Assembly: GCA_026392515.1 (NCBI GenBank)
Contig: JAPLBY010000010.1
Location: 1 to 57,025, forward strand
Length of the DNA: 57,025 nucleotides
Origin: Actinomycetota bacterium
GTDB lineage: Bacteria; Actinomycetota; Actinomycetes; S36-B12; UBA5976
Reading direction: 5' to 3'
Shown in pieces: positions 36,431 to 44,733 of the stretch. Within the stretch, counting starts at the first letter, position 1; every line of letters begins with the position of its first letter. The position numbers and the translations under genes are program-made. A model generated the notes under the pieces. It saw nothing but the letters and a program-made list of their open reading frames with translations. It did not search any database and had not been told where the DNA came from.

Positions 36431-36631
36431 TTAAACCGGGCGTACGTGCTCTGCCTGAGGACCCTTTGGGCCTTCGCCGATTTCGAACTCAACTCTCTGA
36501 TCCTGTTCCAGGGTCTTGAATCCATCAACCTCAATAGCTGAGTAATGAAGGAATACATCGCGATCAGTGCCATCAACTTCTACGAAGCCATAGCCCTTTT
36601 CCTGGTTGAACCACTTGACTGTGCCTAACAT
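36431..36631 (-). CDS. Cold-shock protein (CspA family)
   Basis: 66 residues from ATG 36631. The open frame extends to 36712, but the extra N-terminus is not part of the family and covers a hairpin. RNA-binding motifs RNP1 KGYGFVEV and RNP2 VFLHYSAI are intact. An RNA chaperone acting on mRNA structure at low temperature or in general growth. Upstream of it lie MoaD-like and thrC genes, the same order as in Streptomyces. Confidence 0.93.
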   Translation of the reverse strand: MLGTVKWFNQEKGYGFVEVDGTDRDVFLHYSAIEVDGFKTLEQDQRVEFEIGEGPKGPQAEHVRPV

Positions 36632-36874
36632 GGCATCTCTTTTCTTAATGGGTCGAAGCGACGTTTGCCGCTTCGGGTCTTGCTCCCTGCCCACCAAGGT
36701 GAGAGTTCGCATCGTGCTCGCGAATCTTTGTCTTCGAGTCTTACTCTCTAACGAAAAGCTTGCCTTCGACCAAAATTAACTCTACGGCACATAAGCACAA
36801 GGTATTTGCCACTTTGTTGAAAAACGCCGATAACTATCAGTTTTTACCTAAATTGGCAGTCGAATAATCGACCT
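36632..36874 (-). promoter_or_regulatory. Long 5' leader region of the cold-shock gene
   Basis: 243-base gap. On the minus strand it is upstream of cspA. A clean hairpin CGAAGCG / CGCTTCG (36654-36660 with 36669-36675) sits just before the gene, in keeping with the structured leaders of csp mRNAs. A second inverted pair near 36720-36740 is weaker. No ORF of note. The MoaD-type gene ends at 36875 with no obvious terminator. Confidence 0.45.
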
Positions 36875-37156
36875 TTATCCCCCGGCAACTGCAGGGACAA
36901 TCGAAACTGTAACTCCTGCAGCAGTTGAGGTATTTAGTCCTTCCAGGAAACGAACATCATCATCGTTCACGTATACATTGACGAAGCGTCGCAATTCGCC
37001 AGTATCAGAAATTACTCGCTGCAAGATTCCAGGTGCCATTGCTTCCAGGGCATCTAGAACACCTTGCAAAGTTTCTGGGGTCGGATCAACTTCGACAGTT
37101 GATTGATCGGACACATATGCCCGCAGGATTGTTGGAATTCGGACTGTAACGCTCAT
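36875..37156 (-). CDS. MoaD/ThiS-family sulfur-carrier protein
   Basis: 93 residues, ubiquitin-like fold (MSVTVRIPTILRAYV ... RFVNVYVNDDDVRFL) ending in the diagnostic Gly-Gly (VAGG) that is activated as thiocarboxylate. Coupled to thrC by a one-base overlap (TGATG). Its likeliest role is like CysO, as sulfur donor for cysteine or a cofactor, or in molybdopterin or thiamine synthesis; the partner is not in the window. Association with threonine synthase is conserved in actinobacteria. Confidence 0.87.
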   Translation of the reverse strand: MSVTVRIPTILRAYVSDQSTVEVDPTPETLQGVLDALEAMAPGILQRVISDTGELRRFVNVYVNDDDVRFLEGLNTSTAAGVTVSIVPAVAGG

Positions 37157-38424
37157 CAGGCACCTTCGATAACTTTTGCAACGGATTCGACATTTGGAGA
37201 GATTGTTGCTGAGAAACCATTTCCGGTTGCTACAGCGTCAAGAGTTTTTAAGCCTTCGCCGGTATTAACGATTACGGTCTCAGCGGTTGGATCAAGCAGG
37301 CCTTCAGCAAGTAGCTTGCGAGTTACGGCAACTGTTACTCCACCGGAAGTCTCGCCAAAGATGCCTTCGCATTCGGCCAGCAGGCGAATGCCTTCAACTA
37401 CTTCGGCATCAGTGACATCGCCAACAGCGCCGTTGGTTCGGCGCACTGCATCTAAGGCATATGGGCCATCAGCAGGGTTACCAATCGCCAGTGACTTTGC
37501 AATGGTGTCTGGCTTTACTGGCCGCACAACTTCGCTACCGTCAGCCCAAGCAGTCGACACAGGATTACATCCAGTTGCTTGCGCGCCAAATACTCGCCAT
37601 GGTTTGCTTTCAACTAAACCGAGTTCTACAAATTCACGCCAGCCTTTATCGACCTTTGTAAGAAGCGCGCCGGATGCAACTGGGATTACAACCTGGTCTG
37701 GAAGTCTCCACCCAAGTTGTTCGGCGATTTCATAGCCAACAGTTTTTGATCCTTCGGCGTAATACGGACGAAGGTTTACGTTTACGAATCCCCAGTCGGC
37801 AGAAACTTCTTCGCCGATTAACTCGCCGCACAGGCGGTTAACGTCGTCGTAGTTTCCTTCGATTCCAATTACGTGACCGTTGTAGGCGGCAGTTGCCTGA
37901 ATCTTGTGTTGTTCCAAATTCGAAGGAACTAACACGACTGACTTTTGTCCAGCACGCGCTGCAGCTGCAGCCACTGCATGAGCAAGGTTTCCGGTCGAGG
38001 CACAAGCCAAAGTGTTGAAACCAAGTTGAATGCCAGCACTTTGTGCCACTGCCACAACTCGGTCCTTGAATGAGTGAGTTGGGTTACCACTGTCGTCTTT
38101 AACCCAAAGCGTTCCGGTGATGCCCAAAGCCTTTGCCAAGTTGTCTGCGCGATGAAGGCGTGTCATTCCGGGAGCTAGATTCCGGGACTCGGCAATGTTT
38201 GCCGGCACAGGCAGCAACGGCGCATAACGCCACAAAGAGAACGGACCCGATTGGATCTGTTCTCTCGTTACTGTTCCAAAGTCATATGCAACTTCAAGTG
38301 GGCCAAAACATTCCCAACAGGAATAGTCCGCGCCAAGTTTTGCATGAGCGCCACAAGCGCGACAGACAAGATGGGTTGCTGCACCAAACGGCGCAGTATC
38401 GATTCTTTCGAGTGTTACAGACAT
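37156..38424 (-). CDS. thrC: Threonine synthase
   Basis: 422 residues, PLP enzyme making threonine from O-phosphohomoserine. Seen: an N-terminal Cys4 zinc-ribbon (VCRACGAHAKLGADYSCWEC), and DDSGNPTHSFKDRVVAVA with the PLP Lys, plus ACASTGNLAHAVAA phosphate-binding loop. ATG 38424, GAAAGG about 13 bases upstream, inside the end of a SAM riboswitch. The switch makes sense, because homoserine is shared between threonine and methionine/SAM. Confidence 0.93.
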   Translation of the reverse strand: MSVTLERIDTAPFGAATHLVCRACGAHAKLGADYSCWECFGPLEVAYDFGTVTREQIQSGPFSLWRYAPLLPVPANIAESRNLAPGMTRLHRADNLAKALGITGTLWVKDDSGNPTHSFKDRVVAVAQSAGIQLGFNTLACASTGNLAHAVAAAAARAGQKSVVLVPSNLEQHKIQATAAYNGHVIGIEGNYDDVNRLCGELIGEEVSADWGFVNVNLRPYYAEGSKTVGYEIAEQLGWRLPDQVVIPVASGALLTKVDKGWREFVELGLVESKPWRVFGAQATGCNPVSTAWADGSEVVRPVKPDTIAKSLAIGNPADGPYALDAVRRTNGAVGDVTDAEVVEGIRLLAECEGIFGETSGGVTVAVTRKLLAEGLLDPTAETVIVNTGEGLKTLDAVATGNGFSATISPNVESVAKVIEGA

Positions 38425-38442
38425 TGAGCTGGAAGCCTTTCG

Positions 38443-38570
38443 TCATCTGTACTAAAAGCAGCAAGCTGTCTTTAGTCGGAATTGGCACCGTGTCGCAAGG
38501 CCTTAACGGTTCTGCGGTGGTTGCCGGGGCTTCAACGGGCCGTTCCCTCTGCCCCTCTGGATGAGGTGTA
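38443..38570 (-). ncRNA. SAM riboswitch (S-box type, SAM-I/SAM-IV) controlling thrC
   Basis: On the minus strand, from about 38570 to 38443: CTCATCCAGAG at the 5' side, then GGCAGAGGGAACGGCCC, GAAGCCCCGGCAACC, and the canonical 3' piece GGTGCCAATTCC, followed by a hairpin CTAAA/TTTAG and GATGA, which closes P1 with TCATC of the 5' end. These are the conserved core elements of the SAM-I clan. The last helix ends about 18 bases before the thrC ATG, next to its ribosome-binding site, which suggests translational or transcriptional shut-off. Confidence 0.88.
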
Positions 38571-38668
38571 TTTAGTTTTTTGGAGCGTTTCCGCGTCCGT
38601 GGAAAAACTGTATCAGGGTGCTGAGAAAAAGCAATTTCGCGTATCAGGTCCTGATACAGAGCAGGTAG
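38571..38668 (-). promoter_or_regulatory. Upstream region of the thrC riboswitch
   Basis: About 100 bases between the LytR_C stop and the riboswitch. It must hold the thrC promoter; the sequence is AT-rich, but I see no consensus -10/-35 pair that I would insist on. Confidence 0.3.
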
Positions 38669-39151
38669 TTATTGAATAATTACTAGAGTTAAAGCCGTCT
38701 GACTCATGTCAGGAGTTGCTTCAACCAGGGTGCCACCAGTTTGCGTGGCCAGTTCCTCTGCAGAACTTAAGCCATCTGTAGGGTAAAAAATTGTGGTCTC
38801 AAGTAACGGTTCACCGGTCCAGTTTCCGGTTTCGTCGATAACCCAATCAGCATCATGCAGATCATCGCTCATTGATTTTGCAAGGCCTGCAGTTTCCGTT
38901 CCATTAAGAACAATCACAGGGAGCCGCCCATTAACATCCAGATTTGGATCAACGGACGCATCAGTGCTTGGGGCTGGAACTGGATTAATTGGTGCGGCTG
39001 AAACGCTCGCTTCAGCAACGGGTTCTTCAGCCACTGGTGTTGAATTCAAATCCATTAGTTGAGTGCCAACAAGAAATAGTCCGCCAACTGTGGCCAGAAT
39101 TACCACTAGTGGGATAGTTACTTTTTGGTGAAAGGTTTGTGGGCCAGACAT
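38669..39151 (-). CDS. LytR_C-domain membrane-anchored protein
   Basis: 160 residues: N-terminal transmembrane helix (about residues 12-33, LVVILATVGGLFLVGTQLM), a Pro/Ala/Ser-rich linker (about 37-68), then a LytR C-terminal-type domain beginning LPVIVLNGTETAGLAKSM and containing TTIFYPTDGLSSAEELA. Free-standing LytR_C proteins are envelope proteins of unknown role. It is 9 bases after the DUF3263 stop, an arrangement I recall from other actinobacteria. Confidence 0.83.
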   Translation of the reverse strand: MSGPQTFHQKVTIPLVVILATVGGLFLVGTQLMDLNSTPVAEEPVAEASVSAAPINPVPAPSTDASVDPNLDVNGRLPVIVLNGTETAGLAKSMSDDLHDADWVIDETGNWTGEPLLETTIFYPTDGLSSAEELATQTGGTLVEATPDMSQTALTLVIIQ

Positions 39152-39160
39152 GGCAACAAC

Positions 39161-39457
39161 CTAATTCTTAAGTTCGATACCCAGGCGACGAGCTGAACGT
39201 GCTCTTTGGCGAGCAGCGCGCATACGCTGGAGGCGCTTGACCAACATTGGGTCAAATGCAAGAGCTTCTGGTTGATCAATAAGAGCGTTCAAAACTTGGT
39301 AGTAACGAGTCGCTGACATATCGAACTGTTCGCGGATTGCCTGTTCTTTTGCGCCGGCAAACTTCCACCACTGGCGTTCGAATTCTAGGATCTGCTGATC
39401 GCGCTCTGGGAGTACACCAGAGTTATCAGCAGAGAGGGCACGCGCAACTTCATTCAC
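39161..39457 (-). CDS. DUF3263 protein
   Basis: 98 residues from GTG 39457 (MNEVARALSADNSGVLPERD). A further GTG at 39505 is in frame, but TAGCAT lies 7 bases before the GTG at 39457, as in other leaderless starts here. The family signature FERQWWKFAGAKEQAIREQF and MSATRYYQVLNALID looks helix-turn-helix-like, so DNA binding is likely. Function unknown. Followed by LytR_C. Confidence 0.85.
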   Translation of the reverse strand: MNEVARALSADNSGVLPERDQQILEFERQWWKFAGAKEQAIREQFDMSATRYYQVLNALIDQPEALAFDPMLVKRLQRMRAARQRARSARRLGIELKN

Positions 39458-39554
39458 ATCCCCAATGCTAAACCTTGACCCTCTCAATTTACTGTCACCC
39501 CCCACCTCGGGGTGTCACATCAAGTGGTATTGAGGGCTACGACAAGATGGACAA

Positions 39555-40466
39555 GTGAATCCTTCCTCTTCCCCCACTAAAGCTTGGCTGACACTTTGGC
39601 TGGCGCTGACAACTATCTGGGGATTCTCATTCTTCTTCATTAAGGTAGCTAGCAGTTTTCTTGACCCATACGAACAGACTTTTGCTCGTATGGGCTTTGG
39701 CGCACTCGCGCTGATCATCATTGTGCTGGTGACGAGGCGGAAGTTTATTGTTACAGGTCCAGCCATAAAGCATTTAGCGCTCATCACCGTTATGGCGCAG
39801 GTGATTCCATTCGCAATTTTTGCTTGGGCCATCCATCACATTTCATCTATCGCCGCTGGCTTGCTTAATTCAACAATGCCACTTTGGACCGCGATCTTGG
39901 CAGTACTTATGTTGCCGGAAGAAAAACTAAATCCTTTTCGGGTTGGTGGCTTGCTATTGGGGTTCTTAGGTCTGCTGGTATTGCTCGGCGTTTGGGATGT
40001 TAATTTCCAATCCAATTGGCTGGCTTACACCGCATGTGCACTTTGCACGATCGGATACGCCTTCTCGGCAATTTGGACTCGTAAACATGTCACACCATTA
40101 AATCTTGATCCGATAAGTGCCGTGGCAACACAACTAACAATTGGTGCAGCAATCTGCGCGGGATTCGCAATTGCATCGCCGCACGAAATTACTTCTTGGC
40201 CAATAACTGGAATGTTAGCGATTACTGCTTTAGGTGTGCTTGGTACTGGAGTTGCATTGGTGATTGGGTTTGTAATTGTTAAGCGAGCTGGTGCAATTGC
40301 TATGTCAACAGTCACTTATTCAATTCCAGTGGTATCAACTCTGGCTGGCGTGATCTTGTTAAAGGAAAAGCTTCACTGGTACGAACCAGTCGGTGCGTTG
40401 ATTGTTTTGGTGGGTATTGCGATTGTGCAAGAACTAATCAAACCAAAAGTTAAAAACTTAACTTAA
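39555..40466 (+). CDS. EamA/DMT-superfamily permease
   Basis: 303 residues, about ten membrane helices in two EamA repeats (N-terminal TIWGFSFFFIKVASSFLDP; C-terminal STVTYSIPVVSTLAGVILLKEKL). Distinct from the EamA at 18.9 kb. GTG start at 39555; CAAGAT 6 bases before it is a weak -10. It converges on, and overlaps by 9 bases, the ABC ATPase gene. Substrate unknown. Confidence 0.87.
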   Translation: MNPSSSPTKAWLTLWLALTTIWGFSFFFIKVASSFLDPYEQTFARMGFGALALIIIVLVTRRKFIVTGPAIKHLALITVMAQVIPFAIFAWAIHHISSIAAGLLNSTMPLWTAILAVLMLPEEKLNPFRVGGLLLGFLGLLVLLGVWDVNFQSNWLAYTACALCTIGYAFSAIWTRKHVTPLNLDPISAVATQLTIGAAICAGFAIASPHEITSWPITGMLAITALGVLGTGVALVIGFVIVKRAGAIAMSTVTYSIPVVSTLAGVILLKEKLHWYEPVGALIVLVGIAIVQELIKPKVKNLT

Positions 40467-41108
40467 TTCTCTTACAGTTAACTTCTCGTCATGGATAACA
40501 AATTCCTTGCTGGCTAAAGATCGTAAATTGTCTTCGTGTGTTGCAAGAATCACAGCACCACCATTTGATATGTGGGCAATCAGAAACTCGGGCAAAACTG
40601 AAATAGCGTCAGCGTCTAATCCCGCAGTGGGTTCATCAAGCAACATTATTGATGCGTTTTGAATTGCGGCGGCAGCTAAGAAGGTTTGAGTCCGCTGCCC
40701 AGTTGAAAGCGTTCCTAGGGTTTTTTCACGCAAATCACTATTGAATATTTTTGAAACAAATTCTTTGGCATATTGAGGCGCAATATTCGAGATGTCCGCA
40801 AGTTCGATTACATCTTTGGCTCGCAAGGTATCTACTGCTTCGTCTTGTTGCAGCATCAGAGAACGCTTGACGGCCATATCCTTGAGAGAGATCTCCGAGC
40901 GTGGTGTTGCCCCAAAGCTTAAACTTCCCGAAGCAAGAAACTTTTCACCTGCAAGCGCCGTAAGTAATGTACTCTTTCCAGATCCGTTGGGTCCGGTCAG
41001 GAGCGCAAGCTCTCCCGCATTCACGGAAATGTTTACTTTTGAGAGCAGCGTCTGTTGCCCTCGAGCGATAACACCATCGATTAACTGCAATAACGAGGAA
41101 TCAGTCAT
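40458..41108 (-). CDS. hmuV: ABC transporter ATPase of a haem/iron-type importer
   Basis: 216 residues. Walker A GPNGSGKST, Q-loop LMLQQDE, signature LSTGQRTQ (LSGGQ variant), Walker B IMLLDEPTAGLD, and switch His in ILATHEDN. FecE/HmuV type by gene context; the gene is short compared with the usual 250-270 residues. ATG overlaps the permease stop by eight bases. Third gene of hmuT-hmuU-hmuV. Confidence 0.85.
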   Translation of the reverse strand: MTDSSLLQLIDGVIARGQQTLLSKVNISVNAGELALLTGPNGSGKSTLLTALAGEKFLASGSLSFGATPRSEISLKDMAVKRSLMLQQDEAVDTLRAKDVIELADISNIAPQYAKEFVSKIFNSDLREKTLGTLSTGQRTQTFLAAAAIQNASIMLLDEPTAGLDADAISVLPEFLIAHISNGGAVILATHEDNLRSLASKEFVIHDEKLTVRELS

Positions 41109-42099
41109 TTGAAGTCCTTGCCAAAATTGTTATCAAAACTGGTGCACCAATTAATGAAGTAAGGAATCCGATTGGTAAGTCCATTGGAGCTGCTATCGAA
41201 CGTGCCAGCAGGTCACACACCAAAATTGTGAGTACCGAAATTAGTGATCCAGTTACCAGCAGCAAACGATGGCGCGGGCCAACAAATGCCCTGGCAACTG
41301 TGACGGAGAACAGCCCAAGAAACGCAATCACACCTGCACCGTAAACAGCTGCGGTAACAAGTAGCGAAATCAATAGCAGTGAGAAAAGTCTGAGTTTTCT
41401 GGTTTCAACTCCAAGTGTCCTTGCCATTCGTTCACCAAGGAGCAATAGATCCATTTTTGGGGCGAGCACCCATGCCAAGGTAAATCCAATAACCGCGATA
41501 ACAAAAGCAATGGTTGCAGTTGTTTGGGTAGCAAGAGCCAGTGAACCAAAACTCCACAGAGTCATGGCTCGTAATTGCGGATTGTCGAGACTAGTAGCAA
41601 GTACTCCGAGTAACCCTAAGAAGAATGCTCCTAGAGCAACTCCAATAAGCAAAGTATTTTGCGCAGACGCTCGCCTGCCACCAAAATGCCCAACTAGCAA
41701 AAGTAGGAATGATGTAACGGTAAAAAGTAAAGCAAATAGAAAAGCCGCGATACCGCCAAAATCAAAACCAAGAACTAACGCAACAACTACACCAAAAGAT
41801 GATGCAGCAGCCAATCCCAACAACGCTGGATCTGCTAAAGCATTTCGCATTGAAGTTTGCATTAATGTTGTGGCGCCGGCTAACGAAACTCCTATTGCAA
41901 CTCCCAACATTAATCGCGGAATGCGGATGTCAAACAGTATTGACTGCGTTATCGGATTTACATTTTCTGGATTAGAAAATGCCGAAATGATTTCTGAAAT
42001 TGAAAGCTGATACGCGCCGATTGTTAAATTTGCGACAAGGGCCAGGATTACTAACCCAGACAATGCTGAGATAAGCACCATCGGTTTTAGGCGAGTCAT
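41101..42099 (-). CDS. hmuU: FecCD-family permease of a haem/iron-type importer
   Basis: 332 residues, 9-10 membrane helices. FecCD signatures seen: IRIPRLMLGVAIGVSLAGATTLMQT and GVIAFLGLFSVTVARAFVGPRHR, with DLPIGFLTSLIGAPVLI at the end. Two copies would form the membrane channel. Overlaps the substrate-binding gene by four bases and the ATPase by eight. Confidence 0.9.
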   Translation of the reverse strand: MTRLKPMVLISALSGLVILALVANLTIGAYQLSISEIISAFSNPENVNPITQSILFDIRIPRLMLGVAIGVSLAGATTLMQTSMRNALADPALLGLAAASSFGVVVALVLGFDFGGIAAFLFALLFTVTSFLLLLVGHFGGRRASAQNTLLIGVALGAFFLGLLGVLATSLDNPQLRAMTLWSFGSLALATQTTATIAFVIAVIGFTLAWVLAPKMDLLLLGERMARTLGVETRKLRLFSLLLISLLVTAAVYGAGVIAFLGLFSVTVARAFVGPRHRLLLVTGSLISVLTILVCDLLARSIAAPMDLPIGFLTSLIGAPVLITILARTSND

Positions 42100-43103
42100 G
42101 CGGCCTCATTCAAACTACTTAATTGCAAGGCAAGACACGAAATCACATTTGGTGTCTGAGGTCCGAATGCAAGTAGCACTCGATCATCCGCTTGAATAAC
42201 TGCTGAATTCTGAGCTGCAGCAGTGCTTGATACACCTGGCAGAGCCAAAAGCTTTTCTAATCCACCTACAGATTCCAAACCCTCGTTCATTACTAACAAA
42301 ACATCTGGGTTGGCCTTGGCTAAAGATTCTGCGGTCAGCGGTGCGAAACCTTCAATTCCTAACTCAGTTCCTGAATCTTGGGCACCAAGTGCAGAAATAA
42401 TCGAATCAGCTCCACTGCCTTTGCCGCCAATCAGGTAAACACCTGCGTTGCCACGCAAATAAAGAAAAGCGATGCTTTTTTCAGCCACGGATAATGAAGC
42501 TACTTGTTGTAGCTTTTCTTCCGTTAGTGAGACTAACTTTTCTCCCGCAGCTGGAACTCCCAATGCATTTGCAATCGCAGTAATCCGTGGTGAGATCTGA
42601 GCCACCGTCGTTGCGTCAGGAATCTTGACAACCGGTATTCCTAAGGCGCTCAGTTTTTGAACTGCATCTGAGTTCTCTTCACTATCGTCAGCCAAAACTA
42701 AAGTTGGCTCGATACTTAGAACCGTTTCGAGTGAAACCTCGTGACCTGGATTCACAGTTGGCAACTTATCTGATCCAGGAAAAACGCTCACTAGATCCTT
42801 TCCGAAAACCGATTCACCAAGTCCTAGGGCCCAGACAATTTCTGCACTTCCAGGAGCTAAAGCAACTACGCGATCAACTGAGGTTACGGACACCGATTCA
42901 CCCGTCACCGACGTCACGGTCACCGGCAAAGTGGGTATCGGGAGAGGCATTGGCTCGATGTTCTCTAAACATTGCAGGTTTACTTGAGCCTCTGGTTTAA
43001 CAGAAGTGGAACTACTCGCTTCATTTGTCCCACTGCAGGCAGAAACTAGCAAAATCATCAATCCCAATCCGGAGATCTTGGATAACAAAGCTTGATTTTG
43101 CAT
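42096..43103 (-). CDS. hmuT: Haem-type ABC transporter substrate-binding lipoprotein
   Basis: 335 residues. Lipobox LLVSAC at the N-terminus, so a lipid-anchored extracytoplasmic protein. The BtuF/HmuT fold is shown by VVALAPGSAEIVWALGLGESVFG, VSLETVLSIEPTLVLADD and LSALGIPVVKI. This style fits hemin-binding proteins rather than siderophore receptors, and the adjacent secreted proteins resemble HtaA-associated proteins. Cobalamin cannot be fully excluded. First gene of the importer operon. Confidence 0.83.
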   Translation of the reverse strand: MQNQALLSKISGLGLMILLVSACSGTNEASSSTSVKPEAQVNLQCLENIEPMPLPIPTLPVTVTSVTGESVSVTSVDRVVALAPGSAEIVWALGLGESVFGKDLVSVFPGSDKLPTVNPGHEVSLETVLSIEPTLVLADDSEENSDAVQKLSALGIPVVKIPDATTVAQISPRITAIANALGVPAAGEKLVSLTEEKLQQVASLSVAEKSIAFLYLRGNAGVYLIGGKGSGADSIISALGAQDSGTELGIEGFAPLTAESLAKANPDVLLVMNEGLESVGGLEKLLALPGVSSTAAAQNSAVIQADDRVLLAFGPQTPNVISCLALQLSSLNEAA

Positions 43104-43130
43104 GCCTTAAGTATTCACCGTTTTGATGCG

Positions 43131-43159
43131 TTCTGCCCTGACACGGTGTCAGGGCAGAA
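43131..43159. repeat. 29-bp perfect palindrome between divergent haem-uptake genes
   Basis: TTCTGCCCTGACAC at 43131-43144, a central G, and its exact reverse complement GTGTCAGGGCAGAA at 43146-43159. It sits 27 bases upstream of hmuT and 26 bases upstream of the divergent secreted-protein ATG, so it overlaps both promoters. A dimeric repressor operator is the natural reading. It resembles no operator that I recognise and differs from the palindromes before the TetR gene. Confidence 0.85.
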
Positions 43160-43185
43160 TTTCCCAATTTTGCTAATTTCAAAGC

Positions 43186-43689
43186 ATGCTCAAACGAAGT
43201 GCTTTCCTTTCAATAGCTGCAATGCTGATTGCGACTCTCGCAATTTCAGCACCCGCAAATGCCAAATCCTCCAAAAAAACTGTTAAAGGTCCAACTGGTC
43301 AGTCTTTAACCGTTAGCGCCTCTTCGGTTCGAGATGGCCAAGTGGTAACCGTAACCGGCAAGAAATACAACAAGAAGGTTGGGATTTACCTTGCGTATTG
43401 CGTTGTCAACGCCAAAGGTGAAGTACCCAGCCCATGTGGTGGTGGCGTGAATTCATCTGGTGTTTCAGATGGCTCTATTTGGATTTCTTCCAATCCCCCT
43501 GAGTACGGCAAATCATTAGCAATTCCATTTTCAAAATCTGGGGGCTTCAAGCAAAAAGTCAGAGTTTCCAGATACATAGGAAACATTGATTGCGCAGTCG
43601 TCAAGTGCGCTGTTGTAACGCGGGCTGACCACACAGATTCAGTAAATCGAAATGCAGATGTCATTGTGCCTGTGAAGTTAAAAAAATAA
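43186..43689 (+). CDS. Secreted protein linked to haem uptake, beta-sandwich type
   Basis: 167 residues with a Sec signal peptide (MLKRSAFLSIAAML ... SAPANA, cleavage about residue 26). The mature part (SLTVSASSVRDGQVVTVTGKKYN ... GIYLAYCVVNAKGEVPSPCGGG) resembles a small Ig/neocarzinostatin-like domain with four Cys. TAATTT lies 6 bases before the ATG, so a leaderless mRNA. Divergent from hmuT. I infer a role in haem capture from position only; no haem-binding residue can be named. Confidence 0.7.
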   Translation: MLKRSAFLSIAAMLIATLAISAPANAKSSKKTVKGPTGQSLTVSASSVRDGQVVTVTGKKYNKKVGIYLAYCVVNAKGEVPSPCGGGVNSSGVSDGSIWISSNPPEYGKSLAIPFSKSGGFKQKVRVSRYIGNIDCAVVKCAVVTRADHTDSVNRNADVIVPVKLKK

Positions 43690-43729
43690 GTGCCAATAAA
43701 AATCGAAACCCGAAAAGAAGAGAGCAATT

Positions 43730-44671
43730 ATGAATAAGGCTTTTAAGACCGTCATTCTCAGTTTCGCCACCAGTGCTTTGATTGCAACTGGAGCAATTTC
43801 TTCACCGGCTCAAGCAGCACCTGGAGATCAAGCAACTGTCACAGTCTCGAAAACTTCAGCGCTAAATCCAGATGGCGAAACCATCACAATTACAGGTACT
43901 GGATTTGTGCCAAACGGTTCTTTGACGAATGGTTCTCGTCCACCACTTGCTGGAACATTCAGTGGCTTCTACGTTTCTTTTGGAAAATTTCAAGATGTCT
44001 GGAAACCATCAGCGAGTGCACCGAGCGGAAATCGAAAGAGCGTGCAAAGCGATCCAACTAGAACAAGCTGGCTAGTACCAGCTGCAAATTTGGCAACTAT
44101 TGGCGGAGCCGCCGGTGGTGGCGTTGAGTTGGCAACAGATGGAACTTTCACGATCACCTTGCGAGTTTCAAAGACACTTCTAAATTCATCGCAGACTTTG
44201 ATTTTTGATGAATCAACTATCGGTAACTATGGCATCTATACCTACGGCGCATCCGGTGCTAACTACGCGCCATTTGAAACCTTTACCCCGCTTTCATTTG
44301 CGGCAAACTTAGTCCCCGTTACGTCTGCTCCCGCTGCTGGTACCACTACAGCGGTAAAAGCTTTGGAAACGAAGATTTCTAAGCAAGTGACGTTCGCCAG
44401 CGGCAATAAAAAAATCTCTAACTCCGCCAAGCGCGAACTCAAAAAAGAAATTGCTAATTACAAAATTGCAGCCAAGGTGACAATTACAGCTACTGCTGCA
44501 ATGACAACCGGAGCGTCTAACGAGGTTGTTAAGAACTTAGCTAAGCAGCGCGCAAATTCCATCAAGAAATATTTGGTGGCTCAAGGTGTTGAATCAGAAA
44601 AGATTGTCATTAAGACCAAGATTGCAAAGCCAGGTAAGAAGCCATCTACAAAGGTTGTTGCTACTCCGTAG
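43730..44671 (+). CDS. Secreted haem-uptake-associated protein with OmpA-like C-terminal part
   Basis: 313 residues, signal peptide to about residue 29 (SSPAQA). The N-terminal domain (about 30-200) contains GFYVSFGKFQDVWKPS and NYGIYTYGASGANYAPFETF, recalling proteins that accompany HtaA haem-binding domains in actinobacteria. The C-terminal part (about 225-300) with KISNSAKRELKKEIANY and AKQRANSIKKYLVAQGVESE resembles OmpA/MotB peptidoglycan-binding domains, though it may be degenerate. No transmembrane anchor is seen. It ends in a bidirectional terminator. Confidence 0.7.
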   Translation: MNKAFKTVILSFATSALIATGAISSPAQAAPGDQATVTVSKTSALNPDGETITITGTGFVPNGSLTNGSRPPLAGTFSGFYVSFGKFQDVWKPSASAPSGNRKSVQSDPTRTSWLVPAANLATIGGAAGGGVELATDGTFTITLRVSKTLLNSSQTLIFDESTIGNYGIYTYGASGANYAPFETFTPLSFAANLVPVTSAPAAGTTTAVKALETKISKQVTFASGNKKISNSAKRELKKEIANYKIAAKVTITATAAMTTGASNEVVKNLAKQRANSIKKYLVAQGVESEKIVIKTKIAKPGKKPSTKVVATP

Positions 44672-44695
44672 TTTGTAGCGGGTTTGCTAAAACCA

Positions 44696-44733
44696 AAAAA
44701 GGCTGGCTGAGATTTATTCTCGTCAGCCTTTTT
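44696..44733. terminator. Bidirectional intrinsic terminator
   Basis: AAAAAGGCTG at 44696-44705 pairs with CAGCCTTTTT at 44724-44733, with an inner TGAGA/TCTC pairing. The right arm contains the last codons of the convergent TetR gene. Confidence 0.85.

Noticed and set aside
38133-38679. Plus-strand ORFs over the thrC start and riboswitch
   Set aside because: They are shadows of thrC and of the structured RNA; no family character and no start signals.
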